Below are positions 5,718 to 12,914 of a stretch of DNA of 23,647 nucleotides, in pieces; within the stretch, counting starts at the first letter, position 1, and each line of letters begins with the position of its first letter. Origin of the DNA: DATDRQ01 sp035291645 (GTDB lineage: Bacteria; Chloroflexota; Anaerolineae; Anaerolineales; UBA4823); assembly GCA_035291645.1 (NCBI GenBank), contig DATDRQ010000121.1, positions 1 through 23,647 on the forward strand, in the 5' to 3' direction. Made by a program: the position numbers and the translations under genes. The notes under the pieces were generated by a model. It was not told the DNA's origin, made no database searches, and saw only the letters and a program-made list of their open reading frames with translations.

Positions 5718-8525
5718 ATGAGAACTCTAGCCAGGATCCTTCGACAAATTATCCGGTTCATACTCTTGGGATTTGTCCTTAACCCGCTCTTTTGGGGACA
5801 GTTGCCAATTGCTTGGTCGCAAACCGAAGACGAATCCTCTACAGAACGAGCACAAGCACTCCTGGAAACCTTGACTCCTGAAGAACGTGTCGGACAATTA
5901 TTCCTGGTCACATTCCAAGGAAATACTGTTGAACCGGACAGTCCGATCTACGATTTGATCTTTAATCGCCACGTAGGTGGAGTCGTCCTGAACGCAGAAA
6001 GTGATAACTTTGTCGCAGCTCCCAATACGGTAAGCCAGGTCTTCGGCCTGACCAGAGAGCTCCAGGCAACCGAATGGTCTGCTTCGCAGAGCCTCCAGAT
6101 CGGTCCAAACTCCAACCAGGAATTTTCTCCCGCTTTCATTCCCATGTTTATCGGGATCTCCCAGGAGGGCAACGGCCCACCTTACGATAATATTTTCAAT
6201 GGAGTAACCTCCCTACCAGCTCAGATGGCGATAGGCGCCACCTGGCAGGCACAATTAGCCCAACAGGCTGGCCACGTGAATGGGAGCGAGTTATCCGCGA
6301 TGGGGATCAATCTGTTGTTGGGCCCGTCGTTGGATGTCCTCGAATCACCCCAGGAAAGAGGCGCGGGCGACCTGGGTGTACGCAGTTTTGGAGGCGATCC
6401 CTATTGGGTAGGAGAGATGGGACGGTCCTATATCGCTGGAGTCCACCAGGGAAGCAGTGGCAGGATTGCCGTTATCGCGAAGCACTTTCCCGGACACGGC
6501 AGTTCAGATCGCCTGCCGGAGGAGGAAGTCGCCACTGTTCGGAAAGCGCTCGAACAGCTCAAACAAATCGAATTGGCCCCCTTCTATGCTGTGACCGGGG
6601 ACGCCCCCTCTGCCGAAGCGACGACAGATGGATTATTATCTTCACATATCCGCTATCAAGGCTTCCAGGGGAATATTCGGGAAACCACCCGGCCGGTCAG
6701 TTTGGACAGACAGGCCCTGGAACAATTGATGGGGTTACCGCCTCTGGCTTCCTGGCGAGAGAATGGGGGACTCCTGGTCAGCGACAACCTGGGCAGCCGA
6801 GCTTTTCGCCGTTTTATCGATCCCAGCGACAACGCGTTCCAGGCCCGTTTCATCGCCCGAGATGCTTTCCTGGCAGGCAACGACCTGCTCTACCTCGGTA
6901 ATGACTTCATCGCAACCGAGGACCAGGAGGCGTACCCGACAGTCGTCCGTACTTTACAGTTCTTCGCCCAGAAGTACCGGGAAGACCCGGCTTTCCAACA
7001 ACAGGTCGATGCGTCTGTGTTAAGGATCCTAACGATCAAGTACCGTTTGTACAACAATATTCTCACCCTAAACCAGACACAAGCAAGATCTGAAGGCCTG
7101 GAGGGAGTCGGAAAATCCAGCGCAGTAACTTTTGAGGTCGCCCAACAGTCAGCCACATTGGTCAGCCCCTCCCTGGCAGATCTCGCCGAAACCCTCCCCC
7201 AACCGCCCAATCTGAACGACAGGATCGTCTTCGTCAGCGATGTTCGTAAGGCGCAGCAGTGCAGCCAGTGCCCTGAGCAGGACGTGTTCTCGCAGAGAGC
7301 GCTGGAGCAGGCGGTATTTAGATTGTATGGCCCTCTTGCTGGAGGCCAGGTATTACAGCGTAATCTGGTATCCTATTCGTTTGAGGACCTGGAAGCATTG
7401 CTCGATCAGAATCCGGTCTTCGATCCGACCGAAATCGAAAGTGATCTAACCCAGGCAAATTGGATCGTTTTTTCTCTGCTTGATGTGAGCACAAACAACC
7501 CGACCTCACAAGCATTGTCTCGATTTCTCGCTGAGCGCCCCGATCTGTTTCGCCAGAAGAATCTGGTTGTATTTGCCTTCGACGCGCCATATTCACTCGA
7601 TGCCACCGAAATATCCAAATTAAATGCTTATTTTGCTCTTTACAGTAAGACTCCCCAGTTTGTCGAGATCGCTGCCCGCCTGCTTTTTGGGGAGCTGCCG
7701 ACCCCTCCCGGCGATCTTCCGGTATCTGTGTCAGGGGTAAACTACGACCTTATTTCAGCAACTGCCCCTGATCCTTCGCAAACTATCCAATTGTTCCTCG
7801 ACCTGCCTGATCCCGGCTCTCTAACAGGCACAGCAACTGTTGAACCCCTCCAATTACCTAATTTTAGAGTTGGAGATCTAATCCCTATTCGTACAGGCGT
7901 GATCTCCGACTATAATGGGCACCCGGTTCCTGATAACACCCCGGTTCAATTCATTTTTACAATTGATGGGCGAGAAGTCTCTTCACAGACCGAGAACTCA
8001 GCCGCCGGGATTGCCCGGTCCACTTTTCTGATTGAACAGGCAGGGACTATTGAAGTTAAAGCGCGCAGCAATCAGGCCCTCGATTCCACGATCCTGCAAT
8101 TTGAAATACCGCCTGAAGGAAGCGCCATCACTGGAACGACAAGTCCTGAGGCCGTAATATCCGAAACGGTCGCTCCTTCCCCAACCATCACCCCCACGCC
8201 ACGGGCGACGCCGGTCACGAATGCTCCCGGGGCTCCAGATTTCGGGGATTGGTTACTCGCCTCATTAGTGGCAGCGGGAATTGGGATCGCGGTTTACTGG
8301 ATGGACGCATCCTCGGGGATGCTCCGCTGGGGGATAAGATCCAGTCTGCTGGCCTGGATGGGAGGGTTGGCAGCGTATATCTACCTGGCGCTCGATCTGC
8401 CAGGTACAGCTCCACTGATCCAGGCTTCGGGCTCCTGGGGGGTACTCCTGGCTACCTTAATCGGATGCGGGTTGGGTTGGGGAATCGCCAGGGCCTGGCA
8501 AAGAACCCAAGGGACTTTATTTTAA
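5718..8525 (+). CDS. Secreted, membrane-anchored glycoside hydrolase family 3 protein (NagZ-like domain)
   Basis: 935 residues. A signal peptide covers about 1-34 (hydrophobic core FILLGFVLNPLFWG, cleavage near AWSQ). The GH3 barrel begins at LTPEERVGQLF and carries KHFPGHG (255-261) and the likely nucleophile Asp356 in LVSDNLG. A GH3 C-terminal-type alpha/beta part follows (with a CSQC pair), then an Ig-like beta domain (about 700-798) and a Pro/Thr linker (about 820-832). Three hydrophobic segments end the protein (about 843-862, 871-893, 902-921). NagZ-type enzymes release N-acetylglucosamine from cell-wall fragments. The usual D-[ST]-H acid/base stretch after KHFPGHG is not present; it reads SSDRLPEEE instead, so activity may differ. 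It is 15 bases after the CoA-transferase gene and probably last in its operon. Confidence 0.88.
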   Translation: MRTLARILRQIIRFILLGFVLNPLFWGQLPIAWSQTEDESSTERAQALLETLTPEERVGQLFLVTFQGNTVEPDSPIYDLIFNRHVGGVVLNAESDNFVAAPNTVSQVFGLTRELQATEWSASQSLQIGPNSNQEFSPAFIPMFIGISQEGNGPPYDNIFNGVTSLPAQMAIGATWQAQLAQQAGHVNGSELSAMGINLLLGPSLDVLESPQERGAGDLGVRSFGGDPYWVGEMGRSYIAGVHQGSSGRIAVIAKHFPGHGSSDRLPEEEVATVRKALEQLKQIELAPFYAVTGDAPSAEATTDGLLSSHIRYQGFQGNIRETTRPVSLDRQALEQLMGLPPLASWRENGGLLVSDNLGSRAFRRFIDPSDNAFQARFIARDAFLAGNDLLYLGNDFIATEDQEAYPTVVRTLQFFAQKYREDPAFQQQVDASVLRILTIKYRLYNNILTLNQTQARSEGLEGVGKSSAVTFEVAQQSATLVSPSLADLAETLPQPPNLNDRIVFVSDVRKAQQCSQCPEQDVFSQRALEQAVFRLYGPLAGGQVLQRNLVSYSFEDLEALLDQNPVFDPTEIESDLTQANWIVFSLLDVSTNNPTSQALSRFLAERPDLFRQKNLVVFAFDAPYSLDATEISKLNAYFALYSKTPQFVEIAARLLFGELPTPPGDLPVSVSGVNYDLISATAPDPSQTIQLFLDLPDPGSLTGTATVEPLQLPNFRVGDLIPIRTGVISDYNGHPVPDNTPVQFIFTIDGREVSSQTENSAAGIARSTFLIEQAGTIEVKARSNQALDSTILQFEIPPEGSAITGTTSPEAVISETVAPSPTITPTPRATPVTNAPGAPDFGDWLLASLVAAGIGIAVYWMDASSGMLRWGIRSSLLAWMGGLAAYIYLALDLPGTAPLIQASGSWGVLLATLIGCGLGWGIARAWQRTQGTLF

Positions 8526-8529
8526 GCAC

Positions 8530-8547
8530 ACCTTACCGGAATAAGGT
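8530..8547. terminator. Weak hairpin at the GH3/kinase convergent junction
   Basis: ACCTTA (8530-8535) pairs with TAAGGT (8542-8547) around CCGGAA. It covers the last codons of the kinase gene and follows the GH3 stop by 5 bases. There is no clear U-run for either transcript, so terminator function is only a guess from its place between convergent genes. Confidence 0.22.
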
Positions 8548-9522
8548 AAAAAGCAGGCTGAGAATAAGCAAGCCGGCTGTGATCACGACCAGAATATTTT
8601 CCGGAGAAGACGAGATGAGGTCAGCCATTGTGGGGATCAGCGCCGGGCGGCGCGGCTGGGTACCTGGCTCGAGCGTCCCAAACAGCGCTTTCCGTAAGGC
8701 GGTCATGTCCTGCGGTCTCTCGTCTGGATGGAGGCTTAGCGCCCAAAGAATCGCCCGTTCTGTCCGGTAAGAAAGGTTTGGGTTCAGCTGTCTTGGCAAG
8801 ACCAGGCGATCCGGATGAAGGAAGCGTTCCCTGGCTTCCACCGGCGGATGGTTTGTCAACAGGTGGTAGAGAGTCCCCCCGAAGGCATAGATATCACTGC
8901 GAGCATCGGTATGACCGGTATCGCCTCCATATTGTTCTAAGGGTGTGTACAGAGCAGTACCGCGCCCCTGGAGGATGGTGATCGTCTGCTCTTCAGAAGC
9001 CTGGATCTTGACCAGGCCGAAATCGACGAGTTTAATCAATCCACTCGGTGTGAGTTTAAGGTTACTCGGCTTGATATCCCGATGGAGAATCGGCGGGTCC
9101 TGATTATGCATGAACGTCAGCGCGTCCGCAATCTGATTTGCCCAGCCTAAAACATCCCGTTCGTCGAGGAATGTCCCGGCCTGGCGGGCCTCGGTCATTA
9201 CCGTGCGCAAATCCTTCCCTGGGACAAAATCCATCACCAGGTAATCGCGCGGTCCCTCAGAAAAGAAATCAGATACCTTAGGAAGATTGGGATGATCCAG
9301 GCGGGCAAGAACGGTTGCCTCTCGCCCGAATTGATCTCTGGCTTGGTGGAGCAAATCCTCCGCCATGGAACCGTCGTACTCCACTTCTTTCAACGCGCAT
9401 TTGCGTCCTTCCAGACGTAAATCGTCCGCCAGATAAATACACCCCATCCCTCCCTGGCCAATGATGCGCCGGATCTTATACCGTTCGCGCAGAACGTCTC
9501 CTGTTTTTAATGGGGTTGGCAT
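8533..9522 (-). CDS. Serine/threonine protein kinase, C-terminal membrane anchor
   Basis: 329 residues with a full Hanks-type kinase domain. The Gly-rich loop is IGQGGMG (21-27), the ATP lysine K45 lies in CALKEV, the catalytic loop is HRDIKPSN (147-154), and DFGL (167-170) binds metal. The DIYAFGGTLYHLLT segment follows. The activation segment has several Thr/Ser (QTITILQGRGTALYTPLEQY) suited to autophosphorylation. A basic linker leads to one hydrophobic helix at the extreme C-terminus (about 309-327), so the kinase faces the cytoplasm. Unlike PknB-type kinases it has no PASTA or other extracytoplasmic sensor. It diverges from an FHA/winged-helix gene 52 bases away, a natural candidate partner because FHA domains bind phosphothreonine. 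Confidence 0.93.
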   Translation of the reverse strand: MPTPLKTGDVLRERYKIRRIIGQGGMGCIYLADDLRLEGRKCALKEVEYDGSMAEDLLHQARDQFGREATVLARLDHPNLPKVSDFFSEGPRDYLVMDFVPGKDLRTVMTEARQAGTFLDERDVLGWANQIADALTFMHNQDPPILHRDIKPSNLKLTPSGLIKLVDFGLVKIQASEEQTITILQGRGTALYTPLEQYGGDTGHTDARSDIYAFGGTLYHLLTNHPPVEARERFLHPDRLVLPRQLNPNLSYRTERAILWALSLHPDERPQDMTALRKALFGTLEPGTQPRRPALIPTMADLISSSPENILVVITAGLLILSLLFTLFR

Positions 9523-9548
9523 TTTTCTATCACGTTTTTACATTTTGC

Positions 9549-9558
9549 TGGTATTATA
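9549..9558. promoter_or_regulatory. Overlapping divergent -10 boxes for kinase and FHA/winged-helix genes
   Basis: On + TGG-TATTAT (9549-9557) is an extended -10 whose transcript would start near 9564, just before the ribosome site GAGG (9565-9568). On - the consensus TATAAT reads 9558 to 9553, placing a start about 25 bases before the kinase ATG at 9522. The two hexamers share five bases, so RNA polymerase should be able to open only one at a time. Confidence 0.55.
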
Positions 9559-9574
9559 CACGCTGAGGTTGGGC

Positions 9575-10246
9575 ATGGACCGAAACGGAGAGGACACCCC
9601 CATTCTGGTCGGTCAAACCGGTCCCCTAAACGGACATCGGTGGAAAATTCGCAGTACGGTCACAGTTGGACGGGATGCAGACTGCGAAATTATGATCCCC
9701 AATCGGCAAGTATCAAGACACCATGCCCGGATCGAACTTTCCCCTGAAGGGGTTACGTTAGAGGACCTCAGCAGTAAGAATGGCACCCATCTTAACGGCG
9801 AGCTGGTACAAGACTGCGTACTCTTACGAGATGGGGATGTGGTCCAGATTGCCCTGGCCCAGCAATTTGTCTACCTGAGTTCAGACGCGACGCTACCTCT
9901 AGGAGATTACGATCAAGTGGAACGCCACCCTTCCAGGCCTGGCAAGCTTCGTCTCGAGAAACGTTCCCGGCAAGTCTGGATCGGGGATGAGGAGGTAATC
10001 CCCGCTCTTTCAATTTCCCAGTACAGGCTGCTCGAGATCCTATCTGAACATGATGGGCGGGTAGTCTCTCGGCAAGAAGTGATTGCGCGAGTTTGGGGCG
10101 AGAAGAATGCGATCGACGTATCCGAACAAGCCCTGGATGCCCTGGTGCGCCGGCTGCGCGATCGACTGGCAACAATCGATCCACTTCACCCCTATATCGT
10201 TACTATTCGAGGCCATGGTTTGCGCCTCGAAAACCCACCTGCTTAA
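9575..10246 (+). CDS. FHA domain protein with C-terminal OmpR/PhoB-type winged-helix DNA-binding domain
   Basis: From ATG 9575 the protein has 223 residues. The FHA domain shows VGRDADCEIMI, then RQVSRHHARI and SSKNGTHLNG, which includes the phosphothreonine-contacting Arg, Ser, His and Asn positions of the family. After a linker (about 115-130) a Trans_reg_C winged helix follows: LSISQYRLLEILSEHDGRVV, RQEVIARVWGE, then the recognition-helix region ALDALVRRLRDRL and the wing YIVTIRGHGLRL. Family knowledge makes it a DNA-binding protein steered by binding a phosphorylated partner rather than by a receiver domain. The start is set by GAGG (9565-9568) and by the promoter at 9549-9557; the open frame upstream to 9461 is antisense to the kinase gene and unlikely to be translated. 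Confidence 0.9.
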   Translation: MDRNGEDTPILVGQTGPLNGHRWKIRSTVTVGRDADCEIMIPNRQVSRHHARIELSPEGVTLEDLSSKNGTHLNGELVQDCVLLRDGDVVQIALAQQFVYLSSDATLPLGDYDQVERHPSRPGKLRLEKRSRQVWIGDEEVIPALSISQYRLLEILSEHDGRVVSRQEVIARVWGEKNAIDVSEQALDALVRRLRDRLATIDPLHPYIVTIRGHGLRLENPPA

Positions 10247-10249
10247 TTT

Positions 10250-10278
10250 AAATCCGGAGGATTTTACCGAAAAAATCC
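10250..10278 (+). promoter_or_regulatory. Two mutually exclusive small hairpins ahead of the ATP-grasp gene
   Basis: AAATCC (10250-10255) can pair with GGATTT (10259-10264). The same second arm, as GGATTTT (10259-10265), can instead pair with AAAATCC (10272-10278). The structures compete and include a GGAGG that serves no obvious start codon. The layout recalls a small attenuator or a weak terminator after the FHA gene. Both stems are short and AT-rich, so chance is quite possible. Confidence 0.25.
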
Positions 10279-10322
10279 TTGCCTGTGATTATCGGTAGTT
10301 CTCACTATCAACCAGGTTCTTT

Positions 10323-11486
10323 ATGAACTTTGTCTACCTATCTCCGCATTTCCCTCCATCCTATTACCAGTTCTGCTATCACCTGAACCAGCTCGGTGTC
10401 AACGTACTCGGCCTGGCAGATGAGGCTTATGATCGCTTACGACCCGAACTGCAGAGATCGTTGCGTGAATATTACCGGGTTGGGGATATGCATGTTTATG
10501 AACATTTATTGAAGGCCTGTGGTCACTTCACCCATTGCTATGGAAAAATCGACCGGATCGACTCGCACAACGAATACTGGTTAGAAACCGAAGCCAGGTT
10601 AAGGGAAGACTTCAACATCTCCGGCCCAAAAAGACGTGAGATTAAGAAGATGAAGCACAAATCTCAGATGAAGCAGATCTTCTCGAAGGCAGGAGTCGAT
10701 GTCGCTCGTGGAGAGGTGGTCCATAGTCTGGGTGAAGCGCTGACGTTCATCGAGACGGTTGGGTACCCGGTGGTCGCAAAACCTGACAGCGGCGTTGGGG
10801 CAGCGAACACATTTAAAATCGATACCGAGAATGAATTAATCTCCTTCTTCAAACAAAAGCCCCCCATCGACTATTTGATGGAGGAATTTATCTTCGGGAG
10901 GATATATACATTTGACGGGCTAACCGATAAAGAAGGCCGCCTTGTTTTTTTTACATCCCATACCTACAGCCAGGGAATCATGGAGACAGTGAATGACGAC
11001 TCCTTGATCTACTACTACTCCTTGCGGGAAATTCCATCTGACCTGGAGGAAGCTGGGAGGAAGGTAGCAGGAGCGTATAAAATTAAGGAAAGATTCTTCC
11101 ACTTCGAATTTTTTAAAAGAGAGCGTGATCAAGAAATCGTTGCATTAGAAGTTAATATGCGTCCCCCCGGTGGATTGACCACCGACATGTTCAACTACGC
11201 CAATGACATCGATATTTACAAAGAATGGGCGAACGTAATCACTGGCAACCACTTTTCTAAAACCTACACACGTCCTTTCCACTGCTGCTATGTCAGCCGG
11301 AAGGCGTATAAAGTATATGCGCACTCCCATGATGAGATCCTGGAGACCTTCGGGGAACGAGTGGTGCAACATGAGAGTATCAGCGGTATTTTCAGTGCTG
11401 CCCTGGGCAATTACGGTTACCTGATCCGATCGGCGGATTTGGACGAAATTATCGAAATGGCCGGTTTCATCCAACAAGTGGAGTAA
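10323..11486 (+). CDS. ATP-grasp domain ligase of unknown substrate
   Basis: 387 residues. A Rossmann-like N-terminal region (FVYLSPHFPPSYYQFCYHL) precedes the ATP-grasp fold. ATP-binding features are the lysine in YPVVAKPDSGVGA (K153), MEEFIFG (186-192), and the metal-binding ALEVNMRPPGG (274-284, with E276 and N278). Family members join a carboxylate to an amine or thiol through an acyl-phosphate, using ATP. The protein resembles carbamoyl-phosphate-synthase-like or peptide-ligase-like ATP-grasp proteins, but the substrate cannot be read off. The conserved-looking N-terminus supports ATG 10323. It follows the FHA gene by 76 bases and precedes an esterase-like fragment. Confidence 0.85.
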   Translation: MNFVYLSPHFPPSYYQFCYHLNQLGVNVLGLADEAYDRLRPELQRSLREYYRVGDMHVYEHLLKACGHFTHCYGKIDRIDSHNEYWLETEARLREDFNISGPKRREIKKMKHKSQMKQIFSKAGVDVARGEVVHSLGEALTFIETVGYPVVAKPDSGVGAANTFKIDTENELISFFKQKPPIDYLMEEFIFGRIYTFDGLTDKEGRLVFFTSHTYSQGIMETVNDDSLIYYYSLREIPSDLEEAGRKVAGAYKIKERFFHFEFFKRERDQEIVALEVNMRPPGGLTTDMFNYANDIDIYKEWANVITGNHFSKTYTRPFHCCYVSRKAYKVYAHSHDEILETFGERVVQHESISGIFSAALGNYGYLIRSADLDEIIEMAGFIQQVE

Positions 11487-11553
11487 TCAGGAAAAATCGA
11501 ATACCACAAGTGGTGGAGCAGAGCGCTTTCCCAGGATATGGATCGGGGATTAT

Positions 11554-11829
11554 ATGGACGACAACGTTTATTTTAACAGCCCCCTCGCCTACCTACCCAA
11601 CTTAGACGATCCGGTTTATTTAGATCAATACCGGACCAGTCAGATCGTTATCAGCGCGGGAAGAGGCGCCTGGGAAGATGAGATGATCGCCGATGCGGAA
11701 GCACTCAAACGGGTCTTAGAACAAAAAAATATCCCATGCTGGGTGGATCTATGGGGGCAGGATGTCAACCACGACTGGCCGTGGTGGAGAATTCAGCTGC
11801 CTTACTTCCTGGGGCATCTCGACCTTTAG
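11554..11829 (+). CDS. Esterase-like C-terminal fragment, probable remnant
   Basis: An intact 91-codon ORF whose sequence looks like only the last third of an alpha/beta-hydrolase esterase. VYFNSPLAYLPNL, GRGAWEDEM and VDLWGQDVNHDWPWWRIQLP match the end of that family, and the DVNHDW segment should carry the catalytic histidine. The nucleophile elbow (G-x-S-x-G) and the rest, roughly 150 residues, are missing. The same frame stays open upstream and the likeness may extend to RIWIGDYMDD (from about 11533), but only 67 bases separate it from the ATP-grasp stop, so the N-terminal part is not nearby. I infer a deletion; a short functional protein cannot be excluded. It ends one base from the convergent wecB stop. 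Confidence 0.65.
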   Translation: MDDNVYFNSPLAYLPNLDDPVYLDQYRTSQIVISAGRGAWEDEMIADAEALKRVLEQKNIPCWVDLWGQDVNHDWPWWRIQLPYFLGHLDL

Positions 11830-11830
11830 A

Positions 11831-12913
11831 TTAATACCCTTCCAACGCTTCCAGAATTCTCTCTGCCGCGTGTCCATCCCATAATGGAGGGACGCTCCAT
11901 TCCCCTTTTTCTCTATCCAGGCAGGCTCGCATCGCTGGGACTAGTTCAGAGCAGATGCTATTGACCAGCTGGTTCGTCCCGTGGCTGATCGTAACAGGGC
12001 GCTCGGTGTTCTGCCTTGCAGTCAGGCAGGGTATCCCAAGGTAGGTGGTCTCTTCCTGGACCCCACCTGAATCGGTCAAGACCAGATCAGCATGCGCTTC
12101 TAAGGCCAGGAACTCCAGGTAAGCAAGAGGCTCGAGGATTCTGACAGATTGAGGATCATGGATTAACTCGAACTCAGCCATACGCTGGCGAGTGCGCGGG
12201 TGGATAGGGAAGAGCACCTGCCGCTCCTGACTGACTTGTTCCAGAGCTGCCAGGATCTCTTTCAGGGTATCCACATCATCCACATTAGAAGGGCGGTGGA
12301 GCGTTACCAGGATAAAGCGATCCAGATCGAGTCGGTCTTTCAACCCTGGCCAGCGCTCCTGAGATTTCGGCAACAGGTGAACCAGTGTATCGATCATCAC
12401 GTTGCCAACAAACTGGATCTTCTCACCCGGAACGCCTTCCCGTAACAGGTTCTGGTTGCCATCTTCCGAAGGGGTAAAAAGCAGATCCGAAATCTGGTCG
12501 GTCAGGAGGCGGTTAATCTCTTCCGGCATGGTCCGGTCAAAAGACCTCAATCCCGCCTCCACATGGGCAACTCGTATGCCCAGCTTGCTGGCCACCAGGC
12601 TACAAGCGAGAGTCGAATTAACATCTCCAACGACAAAGACCCAATCCGGTCGGACCTCCTGGAGAACTGGTTCGAAACGCAACATCACCTGCGCCGTCTG
12701 CCAGGTATGCGATCCGGAACCGACTTCCAGGTTAATGTCCGGTTCAGGTAAATCCAGCTGCTCAAAGAACACCTTTGACATCAACGGATCGTAATGCTGG
12801 CCGGTGTGGACCAGGACCTGCTGGTACCCGAATGGGTGCAATGCTATTGCGCGCATGATCGGCGCAACCTTCATATAATTCGGTCGAGCACCTACCACGT
12901 GCAGGATCTTCAA
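11831..12913 (-). CDS. wecB: UDP-N-acetylglucosamine 2-epimerase (non-hydrolysing)
   Basis: 360 residues, the normal size for the bacterial non-hydrolysing enzyme, which interconverts UDP-GlcNAc and UDP-ManNAc for envelope polysaccharides. Family signatures are all seen: GARPNYMKVAP (8-18), VHTGQHYD (35-42), GDVNST (96-101), HVEAGLRSFDRTMPEEINR (117-135), FVGNVMIDT, HPRTR, and LTDSGGVQEE with the UDP-contacting residues. The start is a TTG at 12913, one base after the stop of the CpXC gene; AAGGG upstream is a plausible ribosome site. It is the last gene of the minus-strand operon and ends one base from a convergent ORF. Confidence 0.96.
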   Translation of the reverse strand: MKILHVVGARPNYMKVAPIMRAIALHPFGYQQVLVHTGQHYDPLMSKVFFEQLDLPEPDINLEVGSGSHTWQTAQVMLRFEPVLQEVRPDWVFVVGDVNSTLACSLVASKLGIRVAHVEAGLRSFDRTMPEEINRLLTDQISDLLFTPSEDGNQNLLREGVPGEKIQFVGNVMIDTLVHLLPKSQERWPGLKDRLDLDRFILVTLHRPSNVDDVDTLKEILAALEQVSQERQVLFPIHPRTRQRMAEFELIHDPQSVRILEPLAYLEFLALEAHADLVLTDSGGVQEETTYLGIPCLTARQNTERPVTISHGTNQLVNSICSELVPAMRACLDREKGEWSVPPLWDGHAAERILEALEGY

Positions 12914-12914
12914 T

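Noticed and set aside
9461..9574. Upstream extension of the FHA reading frame
   Set aside because: It overlaps the kinase start on the other strand and crosses the likely promoter; the ribosome site and domain start fit ATG 9575.
10279..10326. Tiny TTG-started ORF ending in ATGA overlap with the ATP-grasp start
   Set aside because: It has only 15 codons, its GGAGG is too far upstream, and there is no sign of conservation; overlap alone is weak evidence.
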